Shown here piece after piece: positions 1 through 10,266 of a stretch of DNA of 64,000 bases; the first letter of the stretch is position 1, and every line of letters begins with the position of its first letter. This stretch comes from Anthoceros angustus (Eukaryota; Streptophyta; Anthocerotopsida; Anthocerotales; Anthocerotaceae): contig MU008218.1 of NCBI GenBank assembly GCA_010909165.1, positions 179,757-243,756 on the forward strand. The letters are read 5' to 3'. A program made the translations under genes and the position numbers. Under the pieces are notes generated by a model, which ran no database searches, was not told the DNA's origin, and saw only the letters and a list, made by a program, of their open reading frames with translations.

Positions 1-1334
1 GATGGTTTGCGGTTTGCCGAATGTTCTTCCATCCTCAACCAATCCAACCAGGCCGTACACAGTCAATACCATTGATGAACATATCGACATGCTTGTAAGT
101 ATGTTTGATGTGCATACTATGTTTCGCCGACCTGGTCCTGTGGTTTATCGTTCTTGACTTTGGAGACAAGCAGAGAATGTCATTCCGGTTCATGGACGTC
201 TGCGGTTTGTGTATGTGCAGATGGTCTGTCATCACCTCAACAAGAGCATAGCAGAAGACGTTGCTTTCGCAGAGTCCAGGATCCGTGGTGAGACCATAGC
301 TGCAGAGGATATCCTTCATGACATGGGCGCCATCAGCATGATGTCATCTGATTCTCAAGCCATGGGTCGCATAGAGAGGTTGCACAGGATCACTAAACCG
401 TGTGTACAGCTAGCTTGAGGAAAACTCGTTATGTGGAGGTGTGCTCATCAGTTTGACATTGTTTCAGGTTATAACGCGCACGTGGCAGACAGCTCATAAA
501 ATGAAGCAGCAACGGGGACAGCTGCCCGACGCATCAGCTGATGACAATGATAATCTAAGGATCAAGCGTTACATAGCAAAATATACTATTAATCCTGCTA
601 TTGCCCATGGTTTTCCAGGCTTGTTGGATCTGTTGAGGTGTGTACCACTTGTTGAGCTTGATTTAGGATATGTCTCTGGATGTCTCATAAATAGGAATGA
701 ACATCTGTGTCCTGAGTGCAGGTCGGGAAGCTTGCTGATTTAGTCTTATGGAAACCTGCCTTTTCGGACTAAACCGGAAATGGTTATAAAGGAGGAGTTA
801 TTGCCTGGGCTCAAATGGGTGATGCCAATGCAAGCATTCCAACTCGGAACCTGTATGTGTCATTGTGCTTCAGCCTGTTGAAAATTACGTGTCTTGATTC
901 TCGTCTCGGCTGTACTGCAAGCGCTGATCATTTTGTTGTTGAGAGATATTGCAACAGGTTTTGATGAGGCCGATGTTTGGAGCTTTGGGGAAGGCTGGGA
1001 GCTCACATTCAATCGCTTTTGTTAGCAAGGTATGGCTTTAGTCTTGAACATTTGGGTCTGGCTGCAGTCTATTTAGCGTAGGAATGCTGAAGAGAATCTT
1101 GGGCATTCTCCAGGCTGCCAAGTTGGCTGACGTTAAAGCGGAATATGGACTTCAGAAGCGTGTGGAGGAAATACAGAATGTTAGAAATCTAACCAAAAGG
1201 GACATGAAACTGAATGACTTAACGCCCGACATTGTCATCGACCATGAACATTACACTGTATCCGCCGATGGAGTGATGCTTACTTGCCAGCCTGCTGCCA
1301 CCTGCCACTGACACAAAACTATTTCCTGTTCTAG
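1..1334 (+). CDS. URE: Urease (plant-type, single chain), 3' part with six exons
   Basis: Urease hydrolyses urea to ammonia and carbamate in the cytosol with a dinickel centre. The C-terminal ~290 residues are here; the 5' part lies before the window. Exons fitted by GT-AG sites and family conservation: 1-94, 221-378, 468-637, 722-852, 958-1029, 1114-1334; introns are 126, 89, 84, 105 and 84 nt. Visible landmarks are [12 protein letters not shown], the mobile-flap MVCHHLN with its Cys-His pair, [24 protein letters not shown] with the nickel-ligand Asp, [17 protein letters not shown], and the normal plant terminus NYFLF followed by TAG at 1332-1334. Seven single-base deletions in short runs (for example ATAG(G)AGAG near 374, TTTT(T)CC near 612-615, several in 722-852, ACC(C)TG near 1302) break the frame; codons between them are conserved and stop-free, so I read these as consensus errors and not as a dead gene. 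The same-strand neighbour is its own activation factor. Confidence 0.93.
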
Positions 1335-1441
1335 TTTAATTCTTCTGTTGCGATGAGGACTGATCCTGACGATTGTGCAGCTCTGGACAAAACGCCTGGT
1401 CCAGGGGCCAAGAACCAGTCACTGAGGTACCTGATCCTTTA
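1334..1441 (+). promoter_or_regulatory. Urease-UreF junction with a possible 47-nt intron
   Basis: Between the urease TAG (1332-1334) and the first UreF-like ATG in the same frame (1353) there are only 18 nt; the ATG that keeps an unbroken frame into UreF is 1442. There is no room for a normal terminator plus promoter. Position 1334 begins a GT (G of the stop codon plus T1335), and 1366-1380 (CTGACGATTGTGCAG) looks like a branch point plus 3' splice site. Removing 1334-1380 changes TAG to TAC and continues in frame, without any stop, through 1442 into UreF. Alternatives are two separate genes with a very short spacer, or a dicistronic transcript. 47 nt is shorter than the five other introns here, so use of this intron is a hypothesis. 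Confidence 0.45.
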
Positions 1442-2164
1442 ATGGGTACCTCGGCTCGAGCAAGCCATGAAAGTGATGTCAAACATCTTCCATTGGAGTG
1501 GAGTGTGTGGCAGCTGCTTGATTCCCTACTGCCAACAGGTGGATTTGCTCATTCCTACGGTCTGGAGGTTGCTGCGCAAACTCATCTGGTAGCGGATGCT
1601 ACCTCACTTGAAGACTTTATCACATCATCTCTGGAGGGAGTAGGTGCTCTGATGCTGCCGTTTATTTATTGTGCTCACAAGCAGCCAAGGACAGACTCTT
1701 GATTCAGTTAGACCAACTGTTTCATGCAACGCTGACGAACCAAGTTGGAAGAAAGGCATCGTTGGCTCAAGGAGCTGCCCTTCTGCGAGTGGCTGCCACG
1801 GTGTTTGTAGATATTGCAGAGTTGCCGACCATGCGTGCTACTGCCAGGAAGCCCGGCACAGTGCATGTCCATTACGCACCCATGTATGGAGTTTTATGTG
1901 GCCTTCTTGGATGGGATTCCATGACTGCCCAACGATCTTTCCTGTTCTTAACACTTAGGATATTCTGTCAGCTGGGACGCGGTTGAATGTGGTAGGTCCT
2001 TTGAAGCAGCGTTCCTGCAGCACCGGCTTTCTAAAGTTGCAGAAGCTGTCCTGAAGAAGTATGCAAATCGGCCAGCTGAAGATGCACATCAAACATCGCC
2101 TCTACTGGATACAGTTCAAGGCTGTCATTCTCATCTATTTTCACGGCTCTTTGCTCTTAGGTGA
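1442..2164 (+). CDS. UREF: Urease accessory protein UreF
   Basis: UreF acts with UreD/H and the GTPase UreG to load nickel into apo-urease. The protein (about 240 residues, the usual plant length) has no visible intron. It shows the signature WQLLDSLLPTGGFAHSYGLE, then FITSSLEGVGALMLPF, DATLTNEVGRKAS-like LTNQVGRKASLAQGAALLRVA, YAPMYGVLCGLLGWDS, and the conserved tail TSPLLDTVQGCHSHLFSRLF that contacts UreG; it stops at TGA 2162-2164. Three single-base deletions interrupt the frame (near 1680 in CACAA(A)GC, near 1960 in AGG(G)AT, near 2005 in TTG(G)AA), all in short runs, so the gene is probably intact. The start is uncertain: ATG 1442 keeps the frame; ATG 1353 would add about 30 residues but needs one further indel; or translation may continue from urease. 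Confidence 0.9.
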
Positions 2165-2499
2165 CGGTTCTAGGGGTTTGAGAGGAGAGTTTGTGCAAAC
2201 TGGGTTGTTTCTACCTTTGGTTCCTGTGCGTCAACTTCTGCCAGGACTGTGACAGGAAGCTGCGGCTTTGCCTGCCTGCGCGAGATATTCAGGTGGTGCG
2301 GTGACAGACTGCCGGAGTAGCTACAGGATATTTTGCGTTTGTGTCAGGTTTCAATTGGTTTTCTCTCTCTCGACGCTTGCATGCTGTATCCGCTTGTGTC
2401 TCTTATGGCGTCCACAATGCCATTGTACCCGTTTTCGGTCGATCTAAAACTTCGCGGCCATACCGGGATACCAAAGAATCCTCTTGTCTCAAGAAATGA
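2165..2499. other. UreF 3' flank, no gene seen
   Basis: Sequence downstream of the UreF stop. It is T-rich and holds only short unconserved frames. I see no recognisable gene or repeat; it probably includes the UreF 3' UTR. Confidence 0.5.
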
Positions 2500-3106
2500 A
2501 AGGTGTTTGAAATGCAATTCGTTGGATGTTGGTGCTTTTTCACGTTCCGTTGCCTCCTTCCCTGTGTAGGTAAGAATGCACCACAGATCGGGTTCTTTGG
2601 TCTCATTTTTGTTTGTGTGGATTGCGACCCAGTTCAGCACCACTCTCAGCTGAACAGATCTGTCGAACTGTGACGAACATACTTGAAATCTGGTGAAGGG
2701 ACCTGCCTTTCATAAGCACTGAGGCTCTCACGAAGCTTAATTCCCAACCGGAGATGATTTGGACTTGTTTTCACCTTCCTTGGCGTTGTGTATGCTGCAA
2801 CCATAAATTCTCAGCAATATGCAGTTTTCAATGCGCCAGCCAACCACAACGTAGTGGACTGGGTGGATGAGCGTGTGGCATCGGCCTCGCGACGTCTGAC
2901 ATTTTTGTTGAGTGGTTCCACCACATTCGAAAGATGCAGCCTGGGTGACATTTTCACGGAAGCACTTGTTGGTTCTCAATGGTATTCCGCAGCAAAAGTG
3001 TTGTAGCAAAATTGCAAATCCGTGAAGAGGCAAATCCCAGCCAGGCCATAGGGTTAGATTAGCGTGTCATGTTGGCACACACAAGCAATGTATGGCGACG
3101 GTTGGA
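2500..3106. repeat. Degenerate repeat family D, unit 1
   Basis: This stretch matches 3546-3610 plus 9739-10266 along its length. Shared landmarks are a track ending in a CACCACA(A/G)AT motif, GAGGCTCTCACGAAG, CCACCACATTCGAAAGAT, CACGGA(A/C)GCACTTGTTGG and CCGTGAAGAGGCAAATCCCA. A 72-residue frame at 2788-3006 overlaps it but is not preserved in the other copy, so I do not call it a gene. Function unknown. Confidence 0.7.
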
Positions 3107-3377
3107 TGGATAGTTATCATGTAGGACAAAGAAGAAACCTTGAGCTTTGAAAAGGTATGCCAACCTTCTACAAAAATTAGTGCAATATCATCACCCTAGT
3201 GCTCATCCACCGAGGCTCAACGGACATTTGTGGTTCCATTCAGTTTTGTCCAAAGGGGTTCAGCCCGTGGACTGCCTCCCGAATAAAGAAATCGGATCGT
3301 TGAACCAAACTCAACCACATACTTTTCATTCTATGATTCAAGCAGTGGATGCGGTTGGATGTGGTTGTCTCTGGGTG
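3107..3377. other. Spacer between D units, no gene seen
   Basis: No conserved coding content or clear repeat is visible between the first and second D units; a 77-residue frame at 3147-3380 has no recognisable features. Confidence 0.4.
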
Positions 3378-3545
3378 TAATAACCGTTGGCTGCGGCTTG
3401 AAATATAATTCGTTGAATTTTGGTGCTTTATCATATTCTTTTCCTGTAGGCCAAGAATTCACCACAAATAGGCTTCTTTGATCTCATTTTCGCTTGTGTG
3501 GATGGCGACCTAGCTCACTCCATTCTCGATTGAACATATCTGTAG
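3378..3545. repeat. Degenerate repeat family D, unit 2 (short)
   Basis: A partial unit starting GGTGTAATAACC(G/T)TTGG, with the AATTCACCACAAATAGGC and TCATTTTCGCTTGTGTGGA landmarks. The next unit begins immediately after it with nearly the same GGTGTAATAACC start, so the two are in tandem. Confidence 0.65.
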
Positions 3546-3610
3546 GTGTAATAACCTTTGGTTGCGGCTTGAGATATAATTCGCTGAATTTTTGCTTTAT
3601 CGTATTCTTT

Positions 3611-3788
3611 TGTGAATAAAAGCTGTAATCACAATAATGAGAATTAAAATATTATGAATATACATGAGGGCTTATATAGCAAAACTGTCTAAGGTTGTGT
3701 CGCTCAAGTTAACCTAATTATTTATTAGATAACTAATATCTAATAGGCTTCGTTTATAAGGAGAACCGTAGAGATTCTCCTTCCAACA
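3611..3788 (-). repeat. copia 3' LTR
   Basis: 178 bp, nearly identical to 9558-9738, including the AT-rich stretch around ATTATGAATATACATGAGGG and the TTTATTAGATAACTAATATC block. On the minus strand it starts TGTTGGAAGGAGAAT and ends TTTATTCACA. High LTR identity suggests a fairly recent insertion. Confidence 0.93.
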
Positions 3789-4399
3789 CGCCCGTAACGG
3801 AACGCACGCTTGTTAGTGGAGTGTGGCGGCGTAACGATGCCAAGCTCCATAGCTCAATGCCTCGCACTCGCTCCTTCGTGATTGCCACTTATCTCTTGTA
3901 CCAAAGACCGCGCGATGAGCAAAGAAAGAGCGACGTGGGAGGATGCGGAGGCGAGAGACGATGCGGTCGTCACCCGGATACAAGCGTTACCGAACAGCGA
4001 TGGCAAATTGCTGGCTGGGAGTGGCAGCTGCAACTCTGGCTGACTGTGAAGAAGCTTGACGCCATCCCAGCACTGCATCCTGAAGAGGAGTTACGCGCGC
4101 AATTCAAGTGTGCCGCTGCAAGCCCACTGCCTCAAGACAGCTAAGTACTCTAGTAGCTGCAGTATGCGATTGGGTTTGAGCTTGTTGCTTCATCCACCAT
4201 AATCTGCAATGGTCAAAAGTCCATAGAGATTGGAGTCCGTGAGGCGGGCATCGCCCTGCTCCATGTGTTGATAATGCTTGCTAGCGGTGACACTTCATCG
4301 TAATGTCGGCGTGTTTAGTGCATCGACACATGCCGGATTCTCACATGCGGCTCCGCAGTGTCGGATAAAGTGATGATGCACTTCGATGTGCTTTGTACG
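3789..4399 (-). other. copia 3' non-coding region
   Basis: Between the end of the RNase H reading and the 3' LTR. It holds only short frames on both strands (for example 107 codons at 3821-4144) with no recognisable family. I see no gene. Confidence 0.4.
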
Positions 4400-4870
4400 C
4401 GCATGAAACCGAGGGTTTGCGGCACGCAATGGTAGACATGTTGTCACAAGAATAGGAGTAGGGTCATGTGATGAATACCAAGGCCCGAACTGCGTTCCCA
4501 GACAGCCTCTTTAGCGCTCCTACGCTTTGTATTCACCGGTGGAGGACAAAGCCCAAGATTGCTTCTTCGAGCTCCAGGTGACAGTGGAATTCAAAGTGAA
4601 GCAATATGCCGAGATGCTTCGTCGGCATCGGGTCGTGGCCTAGTCGGCATCGTAGTAACCACACAAGGTAGGTGCTTGCCTCGCCCCAGGCAGGCCATAT
4701 TGCTGAGTGCCTTTTAGGTATCGGAGGACCCTCTTAACCGCACTCCGATGCGGGGCCGATTGTCGGCGGGAGGCGAGCTCACACTCGAATATGCGGCCTT
4801 GTCCGGCCTTGTCCAAGAATCGATGTAATTGAGGCAGCCCACGGCATGGCGATAGGAACTGAGCCATGGC
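4400..4870 (-). pseudogene. copia RNase H domain
   Basis: Minus-strand translation gives KRVLRYLKGTQQYG, then YYDAD followed by RSISAYCFTLNSTVTWSSKKQ, a broken ALSSTGEYKA, and NPRFHARTKHIEVHHHFIR. These are the classic copia RNase H landmarks in correct order, with the DAD and HHFIR ends. Frames shift several times. The domain degrades the RNA of the RNA/DNA hybrid during reverse transcription. Confidence 0.85.
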
Positions 4871-4879
4871 ACAGCGCTC

Positions 4880-5600
4880 CTCATCTGTCTGTGGACACGA
4901 TCATGAGACAACCCGAGGCCGGCAACACGGGGGTGGACATAGGTTTGGCGTGTCCGATGAAAACGGTCACGGAGTTTCGATATATTTAGCTTGATGAAGC
5001 ATAAGGGAGCCAGCTTCCAGATCACGAACAAGTTGGACACCGAGGACAAAGGTAAGAGCTCCAATGTCTTTCATGTCAAATTTTTGGCGAAGCATGTCTT
5101 TAACCGAGGATAACAAGCCTTGGTCGTTGGATGCGAGGATGGCATCACGACATACAAAGCAAGAATCACAAGGGAACCATCCTTGCTTTGTAAAATACAC
5201 GTTTGCATCACTGTGGTTTTGAATGAAACCAATAGAGCGAAGGTACTTGTCAATTGTTTTGTACCATTCTCGTGCATTGCTTTAACCCGTAGATAGTCTT
5301 CTTCGGATGGCGGACCCAATCCGGGTGCTTAGGGTCTATAAAACCCTCGGTTGGGACATATATATGTCCTCCTCCAACTCACCGTATAAAAATGCCGGGG
5401 CGTCCATCTGTGGAGGTCCCAAGCATTTCTTTGCAGTGAGCAAGAATCATACGGATAGGCGGGTCTTCTAGCAGGGGTGAAAGTCTCGAAAGTCTATCCA
5501 CAGGATGGGTGAAACCCACGGCCACGAGCCTCGATTTGTAGCGAGCAATCTCACCACGAGCATTCAACTTGTGCTTGAAGACCCACTTGCGGTGACAACT
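4880..5600 (-). pseudogene. copia reverse transcriptase domain
   Basis: The minus strand reads LNARGEIARYKSRLVAVGFTH at the start of the domain, then WVRHPKKTIYGLKQ, and near the active site a broken ALYV-D-DAILAS block (one base short of the usual YVDD, 5126-5160). Next are FDMKDIGALTFVLGVQL and LMLHQAKYIET. Order and spacing are typical of copia RT. Disrupted by frameshifts. Confidence 0.88.
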
Positions 5601-6099
5601 TTTCGACCTTTAGGTAAGGGGCACGACTCCCATGTATCGTTTTAATCAAGGAGTCGTGTTAGTCCTTGATAGATGGTATCCAATGTGCCTTGTCACTCCG
5701 GTGGTTGCCTCTCTAAGGTGAGGTTCGAGCTTGAGAAAAAAGCGGAGTGCTCACGGGGACTTGGATTGTGGCATGGATACTCCAGCTCTAGGTCGTCGAA
5801 AATCAATAGAAGCATATGGAGGTTAGTCGCTGCGAGGAGGATTCCTCGTCGTTGAGGATACCGCGTTCTTGGTGACGGCCACGGGGACTTGATCAGTCAT
5901 CCTCAGCGGAAGCAGAATCGGGTAAATTTTCATTCAAACCAGATTACGTAGAGTGAGCAGACATCTTCCACAGCCTAACTCATCAACCTCGTCCTCTGCT
6001 GATCGTTCCGGAAATCGTGTATATCCGGAGCTGGTCCTCATGAGCCAAGTCGGCGGGAGTGCTTCATGGGTAACTAAATCGAGCATGATCATCCGGTGC

Positions 6100-7010
6100 A
6101 GCAAGGTCATTAGCCCGTGGATGTGCGGGACCTCTCGTGGTTTGGCTTGTTGCGGGGGCATCAATAAAAACAACACCGGTGAATCATCTTGTGGGAATTC
6201 GGATGAAGCTTCCATATCATCAAGTCTACATGAGTAACACGTTATTTATCGGACGTGATCAAAGTATGGCTTGGCGGGACATGCGAGCTCCTTGAAAGTC
6301 ACACTTCTTGCAAAACCGCGGTCAAGGTAAGTGGATCAATCACTTATAAGCTTTACTTCTTCTCCATATCCCACGAAGACAAGTGGTGCTCGGTCTTCTA
6401 ATTTCAGCCGCCGCTCTTCATGGATGTAGGCATATCTTTGAGCCGAATACCCTCGGATGGGAGACTAGGCTTCCTACGCCATATCACCTCAAATGGGGTC
6501 CGCCATCCACAAGACTAGTCGAGCCTGCTTAAGAGATAAGTCGGCGTGACCCGCCTCACCCAAGTATGCCTTGCTTAAGCCCGCCCATTCTAACATCTGC
6601 GTGTCATGCCCAGGAGTAGTTGATTCGCTCAACACCGTTACCTGCTGAGTATAAGGGACAATCAGTACACCTCTTTCCAACAAGAATCGGTTGAAGTGGG
6701 CGTGAGTGAATTCGCCCAGATTGTCATCTGACGAATTTGTTGTAACAAACACCACGTTTGTCTCTCCGCCATCACCAACCATTCCTTAAATACTTGAAGG
6801 TATCGGACTTCAACCTAAGTGGGTAAGTCCAGAATAGCGACTAAAGTCGTGGGTGATGGTAAGGTAGTATAGGGCGCCGCCTAGAGAGGAATATGTATCT
6901 TGCAGATATGCTGCATGTACTAACTCTAATACTTGTGATGCTCGATGAGCCAGATCGAGGAAAAGGAAGTTCCTTTGTGGCTGATTACGAGCATCACAAA
7001 GAGGTAAGTC
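6100..7010 (-). pseudogene. copia pre-integrase zinc region and integrase
   Basis: From right to left the minus strand shows a LYQLDLTCI-type pre-integrase end (about 7170), ITHDFSRYS of the first catalytic Asp region, SDDNLGEFTHAHFNRFLLERG with the second catalytic region, PYTQQ, and AGLSKAYLGEA, followed by the usual copia 'VFVGYGEE' segment near 6400. The catalytic neighbourhoods are recognisable but shifted in frame. Confidence 0.85.
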
Positions 7011-7229
7011 TTTAAAACATTTCGCAAGGGCTCTCTATAGCATTGTGAGACATCTTTATGACTTATCTTTATTAGCATGACCTAATCGGCATGCCATAAA
7101 CTAGCTTAAGACTGTGATAGATAAGTAGCATGCCTGACTGGAGGGATGCATGTGAGATCAAGCTGGTACAAGTCATGAAAGAGATGTCCTTTAGCTACGA
7201 CTGTCCTTCCCCTCGCTTCTTAAGTGCAC

Positions 7230-7460
7230 AACTATGAGAAGTGAAAAGAGGTCGTACTCTGGAGGACAATAATTGACCCGAAAGTAGATGCTTGGCCATA
7301 AGAGGTACATGCAGGGCGTTGTCAAGATGGAGGATGGACCCATCGTTCAACCGAAAGCGACATGTACCGCACCCGACAATATCGCAGAGATCTTGGTAAG
7401 TTCCCCAATAACTTTATCCGATGTACGAGAGGGTCTCAGAGTGAATGAGCGCACTCCTAT
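7230..7460 (-). pseudogene. copia protease remnant
   Basis: The minus strand carries LDNALHVPLMAKHLLS, typical of the end of the copia protease/pre-integrase junction. I do not see a clean catalytic D-S/T-G triad, which may be lost to indels. Confidence 0.55.
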
Positions 7461-7539
7461 CATTGCGGATGTGAGAGGTTGCTCAATCTAAATACCAATC
7501 GGCGGGAAGGAGGATTTGCGAAGACGTGCAAAACAGCGA

Positions 7540-8412
7540 TCATGAATGGAGGTTTGTTGGAAGTTGAGAAGTCTTGGCGGCGTGGGCCTCGACTGCTTTG
7601 GCTTCTCGACCGAGCACTTGACTTTCTTCTTCCGAGTCTCTCTCAGGCCTTATGCCACACATTACCTGTAACCAGCCCTTGGAGGAAGGACCGGAAGGTG
7701 AGTCACCGGTCGATCGACCCTTCCGTCCTTTCTCAAACTTGTTTCCTTTGGTATAAAGAACCTCGTCGGTTTTGTTTTCCACCATGTGGTGTGGAATAAA
7801 GCCCACTTTGTTCCTCTTGCGGAGAGCACCAATTACGCCGACAAGATCGATTAGAGGTGCCGTGCTGACCTTATGCCTTGTGAATGGAAGATCCATAGCC
7901 GGGCAGATATGCGTAGCCGGGTGGTAGCAGTGAGGAGTTGGGCAACGGCGTCAACTCGAGCGAGATCCTAAGTTCAGAGCTGGGCCCTTAAGCGCCGAAA
8001 CTTCACGACGAAAGGTCCCACCTTCTCGCCTTCTTTAAGTCTCATTAGCTTGAGTTCTCCACGGATTGCACATGCGTAAGTATGTTCTTTGCCTCGTCGT
8101 TTGCGATAGTTGTGTCCGGTTCGTTGGAGTCTTCCGGGTAAGCCACATCGAGGGAGTACCTCATCAAGACCACTAATCAAGACCGTGACGAGCCACATGA
8201 TTCAGTTATCCCACTTCGATTTCATCCACCGGAGCGATGAATCTTTGGTTTAGGAATGGAGCCACTAACAATGCCCCACACGTGCACAGAGCGGCATCTT
8301 GAACACGCCATCCATGGAACTTCGTGCCATTAAAGCGGTCTTTCTCCTTAAATTCCATTGAGAAAGAGGCGGAGCGGGGATAATGTATATGGGTGGAAGA
8401 GGTGGCGACCAC
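7540..8412 (-). pseudogene. copia gag
   Basis: The minus-strand frame from 8412 begins with a segment containing RFNGTKFHGWRVQDAALC, the usual start of copia gag. ELKLMRLKEGEKVGPFVVKFRRL follows (about 8000-8070), matching the helical 'MKEG...F' part of gag. A lysine-rich C-terminal part (7540-7896) contains GNVWHKA and RDS in neighbouring frames, perhaps a decayed CCHC zinc knuckle. Gag forms the virus-like particle. Confidence 0.75.
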
Positions 8413-9540
8413 TCCTCCTCCTGCGCCTCACCTCTGCCTGCCTCCACCTCCATCGACCCCTCCCAGCCATGCAGGGCGTATTACATGTAAAAAATTATCA
8501 GCGCACAAGGGTGATGTAGGGGAAACAAGGCAATTCTTCTCGTAATATGTCTCGCAATGCTGAAGAGTGGAGCGGCGAAGGGTGCGAGGCAACTCGGATG
8601 GCACAGGACACCTTTGGGGCGTCTGTGACGGTTAGTCGATGAATGGCGGCGTGGTATATTCGACATGGCGGTTTGCATAATCGCGTCCTGTGGGTTCTTC
8701 TTGCGATGATACCAAGATACAAGGTGCCTCCCGAAGACTTAGCGACAAGCTGGCCATCGACCCCGGTAGCCCTACCGCCCGAAGACGGCGCTTGAAATCT
8801 GGGCTTCGCGGCGAGGCGGCGCCTGGCATCCGTTGAGGTAGAATTCGCGACCAAGTCGTGCGCTGATTTCCTTTGCAATTCGGTCCACAAGGTCATGCAA
8901 TTTTCTAACATCCTCAATCGTTGTTCGCTTATGCTAATGAGGTCAACCGCGGTGAAAGCTCTTGATGGCGCGCAGTTGCACCTCGCCACAGCCGGAATCA
9001 CGGTAAGCAAGGTTGATTACGTAGTGTTCAACCTTTCACTCGGCCGGTAGGCTCCAATTATCTCTGGCGGTGAGTAGCCCGAGATCCGAATGTATCCGCA
9101 AATCGTCCTCACAAAAATCTCGAACTTGGGATGTCGCAGACGTGCACCCGGTTGGAGTCCGGATAAAGGCAACGTGTCTGATTTCTTCACTTGCGTGATT
9201 TTGTATGGTCCTCAAGCTGGTCCTGATGCTTAGTTGTGGGTGATTGCGGGGAGCGAGACGACACTCACAATGAGAACGCCCGTCGAGTCATCTTTAATTA
9301 GGCGACATGATCTGCTGGCAGCGGCCCAGATCCGCGCGGAAGTCTTTGATTTCGCCATACATATTCCTATCAATAATTTCGCTAACGTGGTAATGCGGTG
9401 TAGTGAGAAGGATTCTTCGACACATGATCCCGGAATCACAAATTCGTGATTCAAGGATTCGTGTCCTACAACCTATTCTTACTACATGCACCTACCATAG
9501 CCAAGTACATTGATGTAGATAGTAGAATCAAATCGTGTAT
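8413..9540 (-). other. Long copia leader
   Basis: 1.1 kb separates the primer site from recognisable gag. It contains a 170-residue open frame on the minus strand (8498-9010) that I cannot assign. The region may be an untranslated leader, an inserted fragment, or an extra ORF. Confidence 0.45.
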
Positions 9541-9557
9541 CCGAGCTCACGATACCA
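9541..9557 (-). other. copia primer binding site
   Basis: Immediately inside the LTR the minus strand reads TGGTATCGTGAGCTCGG. The usual copia site for initiator-Met tRNA is TGGTATCAGAGC; this copy has GTG for AG, one base longer. Its position directly after the LTR end fixes the LTR boundary at 9558. Confidence 0.85.
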
Positions 9558-9738
9558 TGTGAATAAAAAGCATTGTAATCACAATAATGAGAATTAAAAT
9601 ATTATGAATATACATGAGGGCTTATATAGCAAAACTGTCTAAGGTTGTGTCGCTCAAGTTAACCTAATTATTTATTAGATAACTAATATCTAATAGGCAG
9701 CGTTTATAAGGAGAACCGAACGGATTCTCCTTCCAACA
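9558..9738 (-). repeat. copia 5' LTR
   Basis: 181 bp, paired with 3611-3788; both ends match (minus strand TGTTGG...ACA). It is followed on the plus strand by CTTTT, the target duplication, and then by the rest of D-family unit 3. Confidence 0.93.
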
Positions 9739-10266
9739 CTTTTCTGTATAGGCCAAAAATTCACCACAAATAGGCTTCTTTGATCTCATTTTCGTTTGTG
9801 TGGATGGCGACCACTCCATTCTTAGTGAACATGTCCGAATTGTGATGAGTAAACCGGCAAGGCAAAGAGACCACTGTCATAAGCACTCGAGGCTCTCACG
9901 AAGTCTAGCTCCCAAATCGTAGATGATTTGAACATTTATTTCACTTTCCTTGGTGTTGTGTGTGTTGCAACCATAAGGTCACAGTATATAGTTTTCAATC
10001 TTGACCAAGCACAACCTCGTGGGCTGTGCGGATGAGTGTGTAACCATATGACGTTTGACATTGTTATTGAGTGGTTCCACCACATTCGAAAGATTGCGCC
10101 TAGGTCACATTTTCACGGACGCACTTGTTGGTTCTCAATGGTACTCCGCAACCAAAGTGTTTCGCCAAAATTGCAAATCCGTGAAGAGGCAAATCCCATC
10201 TTGGCCATAGGATTAGAGTAACGTGTCATGTTGGCACACACAAGCAATGTATGGTGACGGTTGGAT
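9739..10266. repeat. Degenerate repeat family D, unit 3 (right part)
   Basis: Continues unit 3, which starts at 3546 and was split by the copia element. It carries the same landmarks as 2560-3106, including GAGGCTCTCACGAAG and CCACCACATTCGAAAGAT. Frames differ from unit 1, which argues against conserved coding. Confidence 0.75.

Larger units (their letters stand above)
3611..9738 (-). mobile_element. Ty1/copia LTR retrotransposon
   Basis: A complete but decayed copia element of about 6.1 kb, read from right to left. Two near-identical LTRs (3611-3788 and 9558-9738) begin TGTTGGAAGGAG and end in ACA on the minus strand. It has an initiator-Met-like primer site, then gag, protease, integrase, reverse transcriptase and RNase H in copia order. 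Flanks support a 5-bp target duplication CTTTT: intact at 9739-9743; at 3606-3610 the run is one T short, like other homopolymer losses here. It split D-family unit 3 (3546-3610 continues at 9739). No clear polypurine tract is visible next to the left LTR. The polyprotein is broken by many indels, so the copy is unlikely to be autonomous unless these are sequencing errors. Confidence 0.93.

Noticed and set aside
35-319. 94-codon frame on the minus strand
   Set aside because: It lies opposite clear urease exons and has no features of its own; a shadow frame.
1-2164. Bacterial urease operon or contamination
   Set aside because: Five GT-AG introns and plant-type urease and UreF residues show a eukaryotic plant gene pair despite the operon-like spacing.
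1-2164. Urease and UreF as pseudogenes
   Set aside because: The only lesions are one-base losses in short runs with conserved codons around them, which fits consensus error better than decay.
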